NCBI GenBank assembly: GCA_025738555.1
Contig: JAOVFP010000016.1
Coordinates: 1,240,001-1,304,000, forward strand
Reading direction: 5' to 3'
Source of the DNA: Cyathus striatus
Taxonomy: Eukaryota > Basidiomycota > Agaricomycetes > Agaricales > Nidulariaceae
DNA length: 64,000 nt
Shown here: positions 12,836-25,259 of the stretch, piece after piece
Numbering within the stretch: position 1 is the stretch's first letter
Layout: each line of letters starts with the position of its first letter
Made by a program: the position numbers and the translations under genes
Notes under the pieces: model-generated
Seen by the model: only the letters and a program-made list of their open reading frames with translations
Databases searched by the model: none
What the model was told of the DNA's origin: nothing

Positions 12836-13335
12836 TCACTCTTCGCTCCATTCCTCCCTTCTAACAGATGGCTCCGCCAAATGCTCCTGGTCCCTCTTCC
12901 CCGCTTCGTTTGCACGATGCTTGGTGGACGCTCCTCCTGCATTCCTCGTCGTTACGGTTTGGGGTGATAGAAGCCTTGATACCGGCACGAGGGCCTCGTC
13001 CCGCACCTCTGTCCATCCTCCACCGGGGATAAACGGATCAGTAGGCATGATCTCTTCGTCGTGCGCGAGGTGTTCTTGGTACAAACACAGACCATCTGTC
13101 TTGGATAGCGTGTGGGCTAGGAGATCGCGGACGATGAGTAAAGAGGTCCGAGCAGTTTGCGTACCTCCGAGCTGGTGAAGGCGAAGGTAAGGATTCAGGA
13201 GCGTGTGGAGCGGTTTGATGACTGTGAGCAGTGGTTGTTAGCGAGCAGGTTCCCGAGGACGAAACAGTGTATAGTGGGGAGAAGAATGAAGAGAGAGCAA
13301 AGAAGGAAACCAACGCACCATACTGCTCATCATCC
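12836..13335 (-). pseudogene. best-preserved exon of the unrecognised family (inverted copy E)
   Basis: On the minus strand an intron (GTGCGTTGG...CTCACAG, about 13318 down to 13228) precedes an exon that stays open for about 125 codons: IKPLHTLLNPYLRLHQLGG, then LLIVRDLLAHTLSKTDGL, then CLYQEHLAHDEEIMPTDPF and PGGGWTEVRDEAL, ending at a TGA at 12836. The same positions in copies B, C and F read YQERLVHINK, YQEHLGHVDK and YQKCLEHVDK. This copy is therefore the best template for a family search. A fragment by length; upstream exons were not found. Confidence 0.5.
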
Positions 13336-13799
13336 CTAGCCCCGTTAAGAGTTGACAACCCCACTTTTATAGTTCCAACACTAACGGTACGTCCCGGCTG
13401 AACCAGATGAACTTCTACAGTAGCTTATCGGAGAGTTCACTTTCAGCCATTCGGAATTACGTTCCTGGGGGTGCGTTAGTGCGAGGTTTTGGAATGGGGA
13501 GAAGGAGAGGGGGTGTATGGGGATGTGACAAGGGAAAGATGGAGATGAGGATAGTAGAAGGGAGGGGAGGAAGGAGGAGCCCAGGAGAAAGGAGGACGCA
13601 CCGATGCGACAGTTGGTTCACAACAATACTCACAAGCAGCCGTGACATTATCTTAAGATTCCTTCGAAAAAGACTGTCCAACAAAGGTGACTTGAGTGAG
13701 ATACTTACAGAGAGGAACAGAGAGGAAAAGTGGGTAGTGTGGATCGTAGTTGTAGCAAATGTGGAAGACGTCTCAAGAGCAAATTCCAAACAAACGGTC

Positions 13800-14650
13800 G
13801 TGTCACGTGTTAACGTCACTGTTTCGGTTGGAATTTCTCACACGCTACATCTTCACTGGGCCGTGCTCGTCGTTGTCTCAATCCATCTACTTCTTTGGCC
13901 CAACCAAAGTCACCACCTACGACAACATTCATTCAAAAGAATAGTTACTGTTCTGGCACAAATGGAAGGCCATTACTTCTTAAAAGTTAACCGTTCTGCA
14001 GTCGTTCTCAACTAGCTGTTGGCACATAGGTGCGTCCTCCCTTCTCTTCCCCCCTTCTACCCTCTCCTCCCCTCCTCTCTTCCTCCTTGCTCTAATACAC
14101 ACCCTTTCCCCTTCCCCTTCTCCCCTTTCCCAAACCTTGCTCTGACGTACCCTCAGATACGTAACTCCGAGTCGCACAAAGTGAACTCGTTGATGTCCTA
14201 CTACAGCAGTTCATTGGTACACCCGGGACGTCCACGTTGGAAAATGCCTCTGTTGGTGCTGTAAAAGGGGTTTTTTCGATTCCTGAGGGGGCTTGATAGC
14301 ATAGACAGGAGGGTACATTGGTTTCTTTCATTACTTTCATTTGCTCTTCTTTCTTCCCCCTCCATACTTCGTCCCCTCCTTGACCCCCATAAGAACCAGC
14401 TCACTAACAGCCACTTATCAGTCATCAAACACATCTTCATGATGCTCCTACCCTCGTTCTCTCCACCCCACAAATTCGTAAACTGTATCCCTCATCAGTC
14501 AAGATCTCTTCGAGCATACATTTTCCAAAACAACAGGGGGCCTGGAAACATACCAAAAATGCCTTGAACATGTCGACAAGAATGCACTTACTGACCAATT
14601 CATTACCGAAGGAGGACTGACGACAGGGCGGGACATTTTGTAACCCTGAT
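13800..14650 (+). pseudogene. decayed copy F of the same family
   Basis: Direct repeat of copy C. Blocks: SLFRLEFLTRYIFTGP (about 13820), IYFFGPTKVTTYDNIHSKE (about 13885-13944), a pyrimidine-rich intron ending CCTCAG (about 14155), ELVDVLLQQFIGTPGTSTL (about 14184-14240) running to TGA after FSIPEGA, an intron GTACATTGG... and the terminal QEHL-equivalent block (about 14540-14640) ending TAA. More than one frame is needed, so it is broken. Confidence 0.5.
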
Positions 14651-15580
14651 ACACCTGACGGACGTACAACGTATATAAGTGTAATTTTTGCGATATCTAC
14701 ATAATATAAATCACTCACTTGCAATCACAATTGGATTACCTAAGCATTGGAGTGAGGTCTGAACTGCCAACAATTGTGCTATTTATAGTCACCACCACCA
14801 AGGACATAGTGAACAGATCTAAAAGCAATAGTGATTATAATAATGGATTAGCAGGAAAGCATGTATATAGAACCCCAGCAGCACTTGATCCACCATAAGC
14901 GTGTGGTAATGCAATGCGTCCAGGTCACGGGATGGTTCCAGCAGTGCAACTTACCCAAAGAAGCTGACAGCGTCAAGGCGCCCATCAAGGGCCAACAGCC
15001 ATTGCCGCTACTCTGGACTCAACCCAGATTGGTCCTCGGCATCTTGTGAATGAGATCTCACCCTGATCTACCGATCGAAGTGAACAGACCATATACCCAA
15101 AGCCATGGTTGCCAATGGTTCTATCTTTAGGCCTGTGATGCAACAGGGTGTCTAAGACATGTGCATCAGCCAATAAGTGTGTCTCTATTATCACGCATTC
15201 CCCCCCCTTTCGAGGAGCTAAGTCCAATGCTCTCCTATCCAGACCTTCACACACATCCCTCCACCCAGCATTGTAGTTAATTACCTTATCTAGACATCTG
15301 CTATACCTGTACAGTACCTTTACAGTACCTAAGAACTCCACTTTTCCAGTAGTATATAAGACTCGCAAACTTGCTCATGTAGAACCAAGCAATCCTGTAT
15401 CGATTCCTTCCACTATCAGTGCTATTTAGCATATTTGTGATAATCTATTCGATTCCTGAGTGTAAAAACCCAGTGTGATCTAAGCCCTTGGTCTTGTGTA
15501 TCTTGCTATATCTTGATCTGATCTGCTGATATGCATGTGACCTTTCTCAGGCTAGTCTGCAGAGCTGAATGCACTGGGTG
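14651..15580. other. no gene seen; possible LTR remnant
   Basis: Contains a duplicated ACAGTACCT motif near 15310-15330 and a TATA-like GTATATAAG at 15352. The layout resembles a fungal LTR (TATA followed by a short leader), but I cannot find convincing ends or a primer-binding site. Confidence 0.25.
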
Positions 15581-16258
15581 CATGACTTCATAATTTCCCA
15601 CCAAATACTGAAAATTTATGCTAAAAATAAGTTATTTTTTTGATCTCATAATTTGCAACAAATTATAAGTTAATTATGACTGAATTATATCATCATAATA
15701 AACCACTCATTACAGAACAGTTATGAAAATTATTATCTTATGTGAGGGTCACAATTCCTCTTATCATTCTATCTCAATATTTTCCCAAAAAATATGTTAA
15801 AAAGAATCATTTATATCATAATTTGTCGTAAATTATGAATATTATTATATCTTGATACTGTGTGAAAAAATACATAAAAATTATGAAAATCTGCAGTGTG
15901 ACACTTTTGCTAACTATACTTTTTCAATATCTTGTGCAAAATAATAATGAAAAGTATGATGAATTCATAAAATAATGTGTCTGTAAAGTAACATGAGAGT
16001 ATGTAATAATTATGAAAATCAGAATCATTCCATGCTTTTCAAATACTACACTGAAAAGTATGAAGCAATTATTTAAATAAATATTTCCAGAATAATATAG
16101 TATTATATAGTATAATATGCATAAAAATATAATTAATGAATTATGAAATGATTTTATATTTTCATAATATTTTAATATTAATCATCTATGGATGAAAATA
16201 ATATTAATTGTTTAAACATACTATAATTTTATCATAGTATCTAAATACCTCTTCAACA

Positions 16259-16405
16259 ATTATGAAATGAAAAATTACTGTTGGTATTTTATACCATATT
16301 TATATTACTTGCAAAGTTAACCAATGATTATGAAATAAGAAATTAATTTTGATATTTTATATTATATTTATATTACTTGCAAAGTTATCCAATAATTATG
16401 AAAAT
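16259..16405. repeat. 68-bp tandem repeat, two copies
   Basis: The units begin at ATTATGAAAT, positions 16259 and 16327, with the start of a third at 16395. Each holds TTATATTACTTGCAAAGTTA. Confidence 0.85.
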
Positions 16406-16479
16406 GAACTCTGAAGAATTTTGAGATTGATAAACTGGAGATTTTTGGGAATTAAACATCTTTGATTTGGAGAATGTTG

Positions 16480-16790
16480 AGAACTGGAGATTTTGGAGAA
16501 TGTTGAGATTCATAGATTCTGGACATTTGGAGATTCTGGAGATTTTGGAGAATGTTGAGATTCATAGATTCTGGACATTTGGAGATTTTGGAGATTTTGG
16601 AGAATGTTGAGATTCATAGATTCTGGACATTTGGAGATTTTGGAGATTTTGGAGAATGTTGAGATTCATAGATTCTGGACATTTGGAGATTTTGGAGATT
16701 TTGGAGAATGTTGAGATTCATAGATTCTGGAGATTTGGAGATTTTGGAGATTTGGAGATTTTGGAGATTTGGAGATTTTGATTTTGAGGT
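16480..16790. repeat. 52-bp minisatellite, about five units
   Basis: The word GTTGAGATTCATAGATTCTG starts at 16502, 16554, 16606, 16658 and 16710, exactly 52 bp apart. Between these lie GGAGATTTT subrepeats that continue degenerately to about 16790. The unit is not a multiple of three and has no coding frame of interest. Confidence 0.93.
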
Positions 16791-17130
16791 TCTGAGAATG
16801 TTGATATTTGAACATTTTGAGACTGTTAGACTGGAGATTTTGAGAATTAAAATACATTCTCATAATCTCAGTATATTGTAATGTCCCACATTTTTGATAT
16901 TCTCAGAATCTTAAAATTCTCACTCAGATCCTGACACTGGAGATTCTGATATTCTTAGAATGCTGAGGATTTCAATACTGCTAAGAATCCAATATTCTGA
17001 AACTCTGGAGATTCTGGTGGAATTAAAAGAAAAGGTAACAGGACCCTTGAAATTTCTGCCAAAGGTTTGATACGAAAATTGCGATTTTTGGCCTGGGATG
17101 GGGAGACAAAAAATCATTAATTTTTTCCTG

Positions 17131-18060
17131 GATTGTAGGGGGATAGTGTCAACTCCAAGACAATCCTATAATCTTATCAGAACTAGATTTTACTTATGGC
17201 TCTCTTAAGAACATTCAAATCTCTCACCTCATTTAAATGGTCTCTGCAAAGGTTAGATAAGGGTTATTGTGTACATGCCCAGTTGCCAATGACAATAAAC
17301 AAATAAGTACTCATGAAACCTACCACTGAAAGCCAAACTCTTCCAGACCCAACAAGATGAAACAACATTGAAATATATTGAGATAAGAATTAAATTTGTA
17401 CCACTGAATGCTGAAAGGCTTCTTGTGTTGCAGCAGCCTCACCGATCAAATATAACATGAATGGGTCAAGGTATCTTCATTTGACATAGTAATAATACAA
17501 TGTAGTAGATAGAAATAATAGCGACACCCTTCGTTGCATGTAATAAGAATGAGCAAAGAAGATGGGGGAGAAAGGGTTTATATATGAAAAAGTAGGGAAA
17601 AGCGGAAGTGATCAACAAGTCACAAGTACCCAGTGGTCACATCAGGGTGGTGTTTGGTCTGGGTGATATCTTGAAGAGTGGCGTGTGTTGGCATGTCGGT
17701 GGTGAGACTGGAAGTGAATATCGAATATATGAGCACTAGGCTTACAAATGCTAGTCCTTTCCACCAAAACCAATCTTTAGAAGTGATGGATGGCACTGTA
17801 AGTGTCCAAGAGTGTTCAAAAGATAAAGGGTGATGAATGCCATCACCCCCACCATCAATGCTTTCTTTATCATCTTCTCCACTGCTCCAAACTTGAACAA
17901 GCCATCAGTAAGAAAGACTTATAATTCTTTCATCACAACTTACCGAGCTGTCTGCATATGTCCTTGGTTGCTTCAAGCTGATAATGAAGCCTATTATTAT
18001 TCTACCAACATAAAATAAAATAAAATACACACTTTGCAGCCTCTTCCCTCAAATCCTCAG
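17131..18060. other. no gene seen
   Basis: Intergenic sequence. A 62-codon plus-strand frame (17830-18018) carries no motif and I do not accept it. Confidence 0.35.
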
Positions 18061-18067
18061 CTTCTTT

Positions 18068-18369
18068 TCATAAATAGCTGACCTCTTTCTCCAATAAACA
18101 CCACTTGTCTTCCAAGAGCGCAAACATATCTTTTGGTAGTTTTTCTTGGAGCTCCTGTAATTTTTCATTCATTACTACTTTCTGGCTAAGAACGAAGCTC
18201 ATTAGTTATTAGAGATTGTGAAGTAAAGTGCTCCATACTCAGCAATGTCGGCCAGATGTTGTTGAAGCTCATGGTACATCGATGACATTTTGTCCTCGAT
18301 GCAGGAAGCGACTTTGTGCTGGTGTTGAGCCAGGCAAGCAATGCTATCTTCTATGTCAATGTCAGACAT
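18068..18369 (-). CDS. small coiled-coil protein of unknown function (82 aa, two exons)
   Basis: Not recognised. The start at 18369 reads MSDIDIEDSIACLAQHQHKV. I splice an intron at 18186-18238 (GTATGG...CTTAG, 53 nt, with a CTAATAACTAAT branch region), after which the frame continues DQKVVMNEKLQELQEKLPK and ends at a TGA at 18068-18070. The product is about 82 residues, mostly heptad-like, glutamine- and leucine-rich helix, so a coiled coil is likely. It lies about 430 bp downstream of the tail-anchored gene on the same strand; the two may be parts of one locus. Further exons beyond 18068 cannot be excluded, since GTCAGC at 18082 could act as a donor. Confidence 0.5.
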
Positions 18370-18801
18370 TGGTGAGAATTTGATAAAATATCAGGTGAGG
18401 GAATTGTGAGGAATATCTTAGCTTTCAACAGACAAGCCATCCATTTAAATATGCAGATGTAGCCTTTGTCTCCATTTTGCCACATCACCCTTTGAGATTG
18501 AGCCTTTGTCAAAAGGCTGCAAGACAACCCATATGTATAATCACTGGGTTCAGAACACCCTGAACAGAAAGGAAAGACCGCATGAATACCCCTTTGGCAA
18601 AACATCAATAGTGACCTATGGGGCAATGAACACCCAAACAGAAAGGAAAGACCACATTAGTACCCCTTTGGCAGAACCTCATGGTGATGTATAGCAGCAG
18701 AAAAGAAAGGCATAACACTGAAACAACTTCTTATCAACACGTCAGGAAACAACTTTCACATTGATGTATAATGCATGTATTAGCATATTGATTATAAAAA
18801 T

Positions 18802-19397
18802 CTACAACGTAGATGTTTCCAGGACATGCCAGCACATGGTCAAGATTACTAGCATTGTCAACACGGCAACTTCAATGATCTTTATAGTTATCACCAATGC
18901 TCCTTTCAACTTGAAATGGTCAGATATTAATTAGATAAATACTGATTCATTTGGCAACTTACACACTTGAGCAATTCATTGGCAATATCGGACAATACAT
19001 TTTTTTCAGGCATCTTAGCCCTTATAATTGAGAAGGTAAGAATTAATCAAATTGTGAAATGATTTACATGCCTTATTATATCTCCCTTGGAGCTCTCAAT
19101 CTTCATATGGATGTTGAATAATTCAATTCTATGGGTAGAAACCTTGTCCTTCCGCTCATCCACTTTGATGCAGGTATCCATGATGCTTTCAAGAGATTTC
19201 TCCATTTCGTTGGATGTTCTTTGATCGGAGAATATCAACATCGAGAAATATTGTAGGCAAGGAGGGAAATACCTTGCTACATCCTCCTTTAGCTTACCCA
19301 TGCTACCATCCAACAGATTTCCTGCACCCATAATTTTAAGATTGATGTCTCTCCAAGTCATTGCTAACTCATCGACAGTCGGAGTAGGAGTAGTCAT
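18802..19397 (-). CDS. small tail-anchored membrane protein, unknown function (three exons)
   Basis: Spliced from 19068-19397, 18963-19013 and 18802-18909, with introns at 19014-19067 (GTAAAT...CTAAG) and 18910-18962 (GTAAGT...TCAAG), both keeping frame at phase 0. The product is about 162 residues, starting MTTPTPTVDELAMTWRDINL. A charged helical region (residues about 20-125) is followed by a single C-terminal hydrophobic stretch (VAVLTMLVILTMCW and flanks), with only a few residues after it. That layout indicates a tail-anchored protein with the bulk in the cytosol. The family is not recognised. A palindrome of the dispersed hairpin family lies about 410 bp upstream. Confidence 0.55.
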
Positions 19398-19809
19398 GTC
19401 AGTGGATGTAGATGGGAGTATTATGTAGAAGGGGAAGTTTTGAGTTGAAGGGTGTAGCAAATTTCATCATTTTAATAAGACCGTGACCTTTGTCTCCTTT
19501 GTGGTGCAAAACAAAAGCCCCCTTTGAGTATATAAGTCTTTGTGAATACATGCACCTGCCATCACTCACATATATCTCCATTTTGTTATGCCACTCACCA
19601 CTCATTTTTAAATATAAACACATCAAAATTGAAAAATATATGATATGCCCAAATAAACCTAAGTTATTTGACTTTGTTTACCTAAGGAGGTTGTAGCGAG
19701 ATACAAGTGTGCTGGTTTTAGGAGCTTGATGGTTGTACAAAATATGTGGCTAGTATCCTATGTGCTTGTGTATGTTTATTAATGGTCACCAAATATAGCT
19801 AACAAACAA

Positions 19810-19858
19810 TCTGGTGATGAGCATTGTTTCCAATGAGGAAATGACACTCGTGACCAGA
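19810..19858. repeat. hairpin palindrome H1
   Basis: Imperfect inverted repeat with arms TCTGGTGATGAGCATTGTTT / complement and a 5-nt loop AATGA. It is a member of the family described at 55176-55240. The right arm reads GGAAATGACACTCGTGACC. Confidence 0.75.
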
Positions 19859-20388
19859 TAATCTTAAGGCCATAATGTTATTAATGTTTAAAATTTAAGC
19901 ATTAATAGTTACAGCTTAACTTCAATTCCAAAATGTTTCATGCCTATTCGTTGTCTTCCTTTCCCTATAGTTTTTAGACTCATGTCACTGTCCGTAGACA
20001 TGGATTGTACTGTTGTTCATCGGAATCTTGATGGGTACAAATTGTCTGGTCAATGTATATGAACGAAAGTTATACTTATTAATTTTAAAAATCACATGAT
20101 TCTCTCTACATTTTTCTTCATGGGTTAACTACTAGTATCTGTGTATCGTTCCTGCTACAGCACAAAAAATATTCATAATTTTATCTATATGAGAGGTCAG
20201 TGAATGTAACATATATGCCAAATATCTATGAGTACCTGAGCCTTCTTCATACAATTATTACCGACTTTTAGAATTGTAACATGAGACTCACTAGCACCAC
20301 GATAACATAGCTTTATGAAATAACATAAACTCTAGTTCTCCAGTTCCTTGTCCAACCTGGAAGCATTCAGTCCAATTTTCATCCAGCC

Positions 20389-23300
20389 CTAAGCAGAAAG
20401 CCGGCATTGAAAACCAGTACAAAAGCCAAAAAAGAGCTGAAAGTAAATACCTGTTTCATGATCATAAACTAAAGAGATACTGAATTCAGGTATGCAATTT
20501 TCCAGATTGTCGCATTTAACTCCTCCTTCTTCTAGACGTGTTAATGCCCTTTCCAGTCCAGCCCAATCCCTACAGACCCATTCCAGTTGAGTTTGAAATA
20601 TAGTAAAGTGCTGAGATTCTTCTGCATTCGCATTGTCGGAATGAAATGCAAGCTTGTAGTAACTTTTTAAGTAAATAATGAAGTGACACAGCGTTGGGAT
20701 CACTAGTTGGATCATGGGGTCATTTATTCCATTACCATGGCTGTCCACAAGCTCTAGATGTTCGAAGATTGATTCCAAAGCTAGGTAAGCTCATCCTTTA
20801 TTCACTATGTTTTGCATATGCATTTCAAAGGTAAACCGGCATACATTGTGGTCAATCAGAGCCACATTTGGAGTAATGTTCATCGACAATAGTGCAGTAA
20901 GCACCTCATTATCCTGAGTCTCCTTGTATGAGAAGTTGGAGATGGCCTGCTGAAAATGAATGTAACAGAGAAATAAGATTATATCCTTAATCCCATTCTC
21001 TGTTTCAACATCAGGAAGGTGTCCTTTATCTTGAATTGCATATTTAGTACCGTTCTTAGTCCAAACATGAATTTTACTTGCCAGATTTTTGAATGTCATG
21101 TCTCCCTAACATTTTGTACAGAAAGCATGCCAGAAGGTTCATGCGTGACTGCTGCGAATGGCAGACATCCAAATTTGTGATGACTTCACCACTGAAAAAT
21201 GTATGGAATGCTCCATATATAATCCTCGGAATGCAGGACATAGGCAGGAAATGACCACCATGACAAATGGCATCCTCTGGAGTGTACACTACATGGAGAG
21301 TGCAGGGTCTCATGATGCTTATCATCAAAAGATTAGAAGAGATCTTTATAAAGACATAGAGACTCACATGGTATCGCCAGGATTCAAGAGAATCATCTCT
21401 ACTCTCCACTTGGACAGGTCAAGATCTCTGACACTGACGTCAGGGTCTGTCCAAGTATAGATGGACGAAAGGTCTTCAGGATTTATGGGCTCTGCAACTG
21501 CCCAAAGCTTTTTTCCAGTGCAGACACAAATAAAGGTTCCTTCACCTCGACTGTCTATGTGCCATAGGTGGTTAGCACCTTCTGTTGCAGCCAGGCCAAA
21601 CCTAATATCTGCTGTTGGAAGTTTGTGAATGCAATCCGATTCATGTTTAGTATGGATGACAGCACAGACATCAGTGGCATAAGGGCTCTCCTCTACTGCT
21701 GCATGCAGAGCCTCAAAAGAAAGAGCATTAATGCTCTTCTTCTTATTTTCAGGAGCTCTTGACGAACTCAGGAGGTCCACTAAACGGCCCGAGACAACCC
21801 TATTCTGGAAATTCTCATCATTCTTTGGGACAGGAATGGAATGGTCTGTATTTATGTCAGCATGCATTACAATAGGTAGCAGCGATGACAAACCTTGCAT
21901 ATCCGTTCTTTCAGAATGGTCTCCAAGCGTTTCAAGACCATCTTCATCAAAGTGAAGAATTTTTCCATAACCCCCCATAATAGTAATATTACGAGTTCGC
22001 AGTATATCCTGCACTTCTTGACTGGATAACTTGTCAAAGTCATTCTGGGAGCAAGTGAAAATGATGGAATTCTTAGGGTCATCAATGAAGAGCGGTCGTT
22101 TAGTACCACTGCCTTTTATGTCTGAATATAGAGTTAGTGTGTGATCATACACCGATTCCCATGCGTCGGTATCTTCACGTGTCTCATCAAGAAATATTAG
22201 GACAAAGCATAGTTCATTCAGATACCAAAGACATACATGTATGTTGAGAACATGATTGTGGGGGTTACCCTTACCATCCCACATGGTTAATACCTTGGGT
22301 TTTATACAGGAGTGCCTCTAAACAAAGGAATCATGTAAATTAATATTGTCATATATAACAGGTCAACGAACATACGGTTGTTACCACATTGACTTCCAGA
22401 GATTTCTTGCTTGAAGATCCCCTGGAGTCACTCTAAATATACCAATTATTGTATTGCTTCTAGAGTGTCCATGCATTCGTAAGAACTTACATCTGATCTT
22501 TTAAACATATTGAGGATTTCCTTCTTGAGTTTGGCCCGTTCTGTACAATATCTTTTCATTGATAGCAAATCCGACCTGTGAGGAATAATGAGGTTATCGG
22601 GGTTGCCAATATTTGAAGTTATCTTCATGGTGGCACCCTTCGACTTCGGACTACCCAGTCTGCATGAAGAAACTTCCTCGGCCACCTTGTAATTCACTGA
22701 AGGACTTGAAAGAACGCGTGATGACCTTCTAGGACTGGTCATTCCATAAACCTGAGCAGGCGTGTGTGACACCTTTCTTCTTTTTGATGGTCATGTTGCA
22801 TACTTGGGTTCCTCAGAATTGTCATCTGAACTTTCCGCTGGAGTCAAGTCTTGTATCATTCCCATTTTGACTACACACATTCCAACTAAGTCATTAGATG
22901 TGATCCAGTTGTACATGGCAGGAGGAAGGGGCCAGCTCGCAGGAATCGGCAAATCCACAAATGATCTAAAGACACACATATCCTTATGATATATAAGAAC
23001 ATCCCCTAATAATGAAATAAGCTTATGAAAGCCAATGAGAAGTGCATGAGGCTTATGTCGGGCAAAAAAGGTGGTCTCTGCATCACTAAAGTTATAGTTC
23101 TGAAGTAGGGTCCTCCATTTATTTCATAAACATATGAAGGTGCTGACCACAGACTTCTCGCCTTCGGCAATCTCAAAAATAAGACTCCAGAGGTCCTTTT
23201 CAAGAATTTGTATTAATGCTGGCCTTTCATTCCCCAATAGTTTTTTATTCTAATTTTTATTATGAGCTAAAATACATTCTATGAAAACAAAATCATACCA

Positions 23301-24286
23301 AAATCAGCTCCTTGTAGTCGACACTTGTCTTTTGTAATGTGAGGTCTCTTGGGACAATGGCAACCAGAGGGGAGATCATGGCGGCAAGCTGTAAAAATTG
23401 TCGTAATCTATTAACGTTTTTCAATAGTGACTTCACAGAAGTGGAAGTCCCTTCAGGGCAAAAATCTAGATAGTTTTCAGGAACTTGTAGGGTTCTGCTA
23501 CCCTAAGAAGTTGAGCGGTCAACTGGTTGTCAGTGGCAGTGAAAAACATGGTATAAGACATACCTTTATCATGGTGCTTATGCAGAATGTGATTGATGCC
23601 AGGTTTTTAATGATGACGGATACTTCCTTAGTACCTTGCATTAATACTATTTCGTTGGCTAGGTGTATGGATGTGTCGCTGGACTTCTTTCCAGCTCCTT
23701 TGCTGATGGCTGAAGGGATGAATGGTGTGGTTAAAAATTTGTTTAGAGCTGCTACAAGATTTCCTAGGCTTTCAAGATTCTGCAAAAATGCAAAAATTGT
23801 AATAGGGATCTTAGAATACTATGAAGATACACACCGAGTACCTTTCTGGATGCCCTACCCACCAGCCCTGCCATCTATGTCGTAAAACCTCACCATCAGG
23901 TCCTAATCCTTTTACATCTAAATAGGCGTCCATCACAGAGAGCGCAGTGGTATAACATGCAAGGGGTTTGCATAATGAAGGCTGCCAACAATGTAATTCA
24001 CCAACACAAATGACTTTGACTTTTGGCATGATAGTGGCATCTTCATCAAGGAGGAGGTTGGCAACACTAGTAACACCCCAACACATCGCCTTTATGTCGC
24101 TTTCAAATTGATCTAGGGAGTGAAAGAGAGGCTGCCATATGGTTAGTCCTAGTCCAAAAATAGCCCTATGAAATTACAAACCGCAAATAGGCAGCCCTCA
24201 GGGATGAACTTGCAATAATCTTCCCTGACGACTGCAGCATGAGTACGGAATGGAATGAGGGTGCGGTAGGTAGAGGGAGGAGGCAT
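20389..24286 (-). CDS. JmjC-domain protein, copy 1 (multi-exon; one in-frame TGA)
   Basis: A JmjC (cupin-fold, Fe(II)/2-oxoglutarate oxygenase-like) gene. It starts at 24286 (MPPPSTYRTLIPF) and has many short exons. An N-terminal helical region (23519-24086) includes WVGHPER and LANEIVLMQG. A basic, probably nuclear-targeting PSKKRKVS lies near 22780. The JmjC core spans 21364-22284: ATEGANHLWHIDSRGEG supplies the HxD metal ligands (WHID at about 21552-21563), and after a short intron MRPCTLHVVYTPEDAICHGG supplies the distal histidine. A C-terminal helical part ends at 20389. One TGA (22791-22793) interrupts the frame just before PSKKRK and is shared with copy 2. So this copy may be silent, or an exon boundary there escapes me. 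Substrate unknown; a histone demethylase role is not implied. Confidence 0.7.
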
Positions 24287-24300
24287 ATTCAGTACTGAAG

Positions 24301-24314
24301 TTGGGAATACCCAA
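24301..24314 (-). promoter_or_regulatory. palindromic upstream motif of JmjC copy 1
   Basis: TTGGGTATTCCCAA read on the gene strand, 15 nt before the ATG and followed by CTTCAGTACTGAAT. The same motif and flank precede JmjC copy 2 and the 26-kb gene. Its position suggests a start-site or core promoter element. Confidence 0.55.
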
Positions 24315-24431
24315 TCGACAGGCCAGAATAAGGTGATAAATGAATGGTATCAAATCAAAGAGAATAGATACGTATCGTGTTTATGTATCAAAATTAAGGT
24401 TATTGACAAACAATTGCAATCTTGAGTTTCT

Positions 24432-24474
24432 GATCATGAGCGTCGTTTCCTTGATGGAAACGATGCTCGTGATC
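24432..24474. repeat. hairpin palindrome H2
   Basis: GATCATGAGCGTCGTTTCC, loop TTGAT, then GGAAACGATGCTCGTGATC. About 145 nt upstream of the JmjC copy 1 start. Confidence 0.85.
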
Positions 24475-25259
24475 GTGGGAGATCGATATCAAAAGAGTTA
24501 AATTAGTAAAATAAAATAAAAATGTTTAATAAACACCATAGCCGGCTGTCGCCGGCAAAGCCCACTACCAGGTATGTCTCAATAAGTACCTTGACCAGTC
24601 ACAGACTACAGTTTCATTACAGAGCAAAATGTTAGTATCATATCAAGGAAAACTGAAATAAAGGTTTCTTTGGAGGGGTGGTGGTGGTAAATCATGTAAG
24701 GAGTATCAGCGGAAGAGCCTGAGCCAAGAGTCATAACAACAATAAGTGGCAGACTCATCGGGTTTTTATGAATTTCCCTGCCAAATTTCGTTTCATTTCA
24801 TCCACCAAAACCCAACTACCTAAAGGTAGTAGGAATTTTCTGGTGGTTATCAAATCTGCTGCGAGCTGGTGAAACATCTGTTTTCAAGATAAGAGACCAT
24901 ATTCGATATGTATTCTGTGACAAAATTAAATAATAGTGAAGGTTCTTCACTCTACTGCGCCAGTGGCTAAGCCAGTCTCACATTGCGAACATGTATGTCT
25001 TCATAATGATAAAGACCGCTCTACCACAATCTACTTCTTCACGACGATGGCGCTTAGCAGAAGTTGAATGAAAGGTTGAGCCGACAGAAAGGAAATTAAC
25101 CTGACAGAGGGAATTGAGCCAGGCCAAAAATATTTCGAGGTCACTGCCTGCAGTTGGCCTCAATGAGCGATGTCGTTATAGTGTAAGCAAGTGAAGCTCA
25201 ACACCATCAGCTGGGATCAACTCTGCACGACGTCGGGCTGAACAGAGCACAGGAGTCGC

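Larger units (their letters stand above)
15580..17130. repeat. AT-rich repetitive block
   Basis: Strongly AT-rich sequence in which the motif ATTATGAAA recurs (for example near 15723, 15880, 16010, 16259, 16327, 16395). It contains the 68-bp and 52-bp tandem repeats listed separately. No coding sequence is seen. Confidence 0.7.

Noticed and set aside
13407..14015. 202-codon plus-strand frame
   Set aside because: It crosses an intergenic G-rich stretch and then relic copy F in a frame that does not match the family blocks.
15135..15570. Possible solo LTR (starts TGTGATGC, TATA-like box at 15352)
   Set aside because: No matching 3' end, target duplication or primer-binding site could be found.
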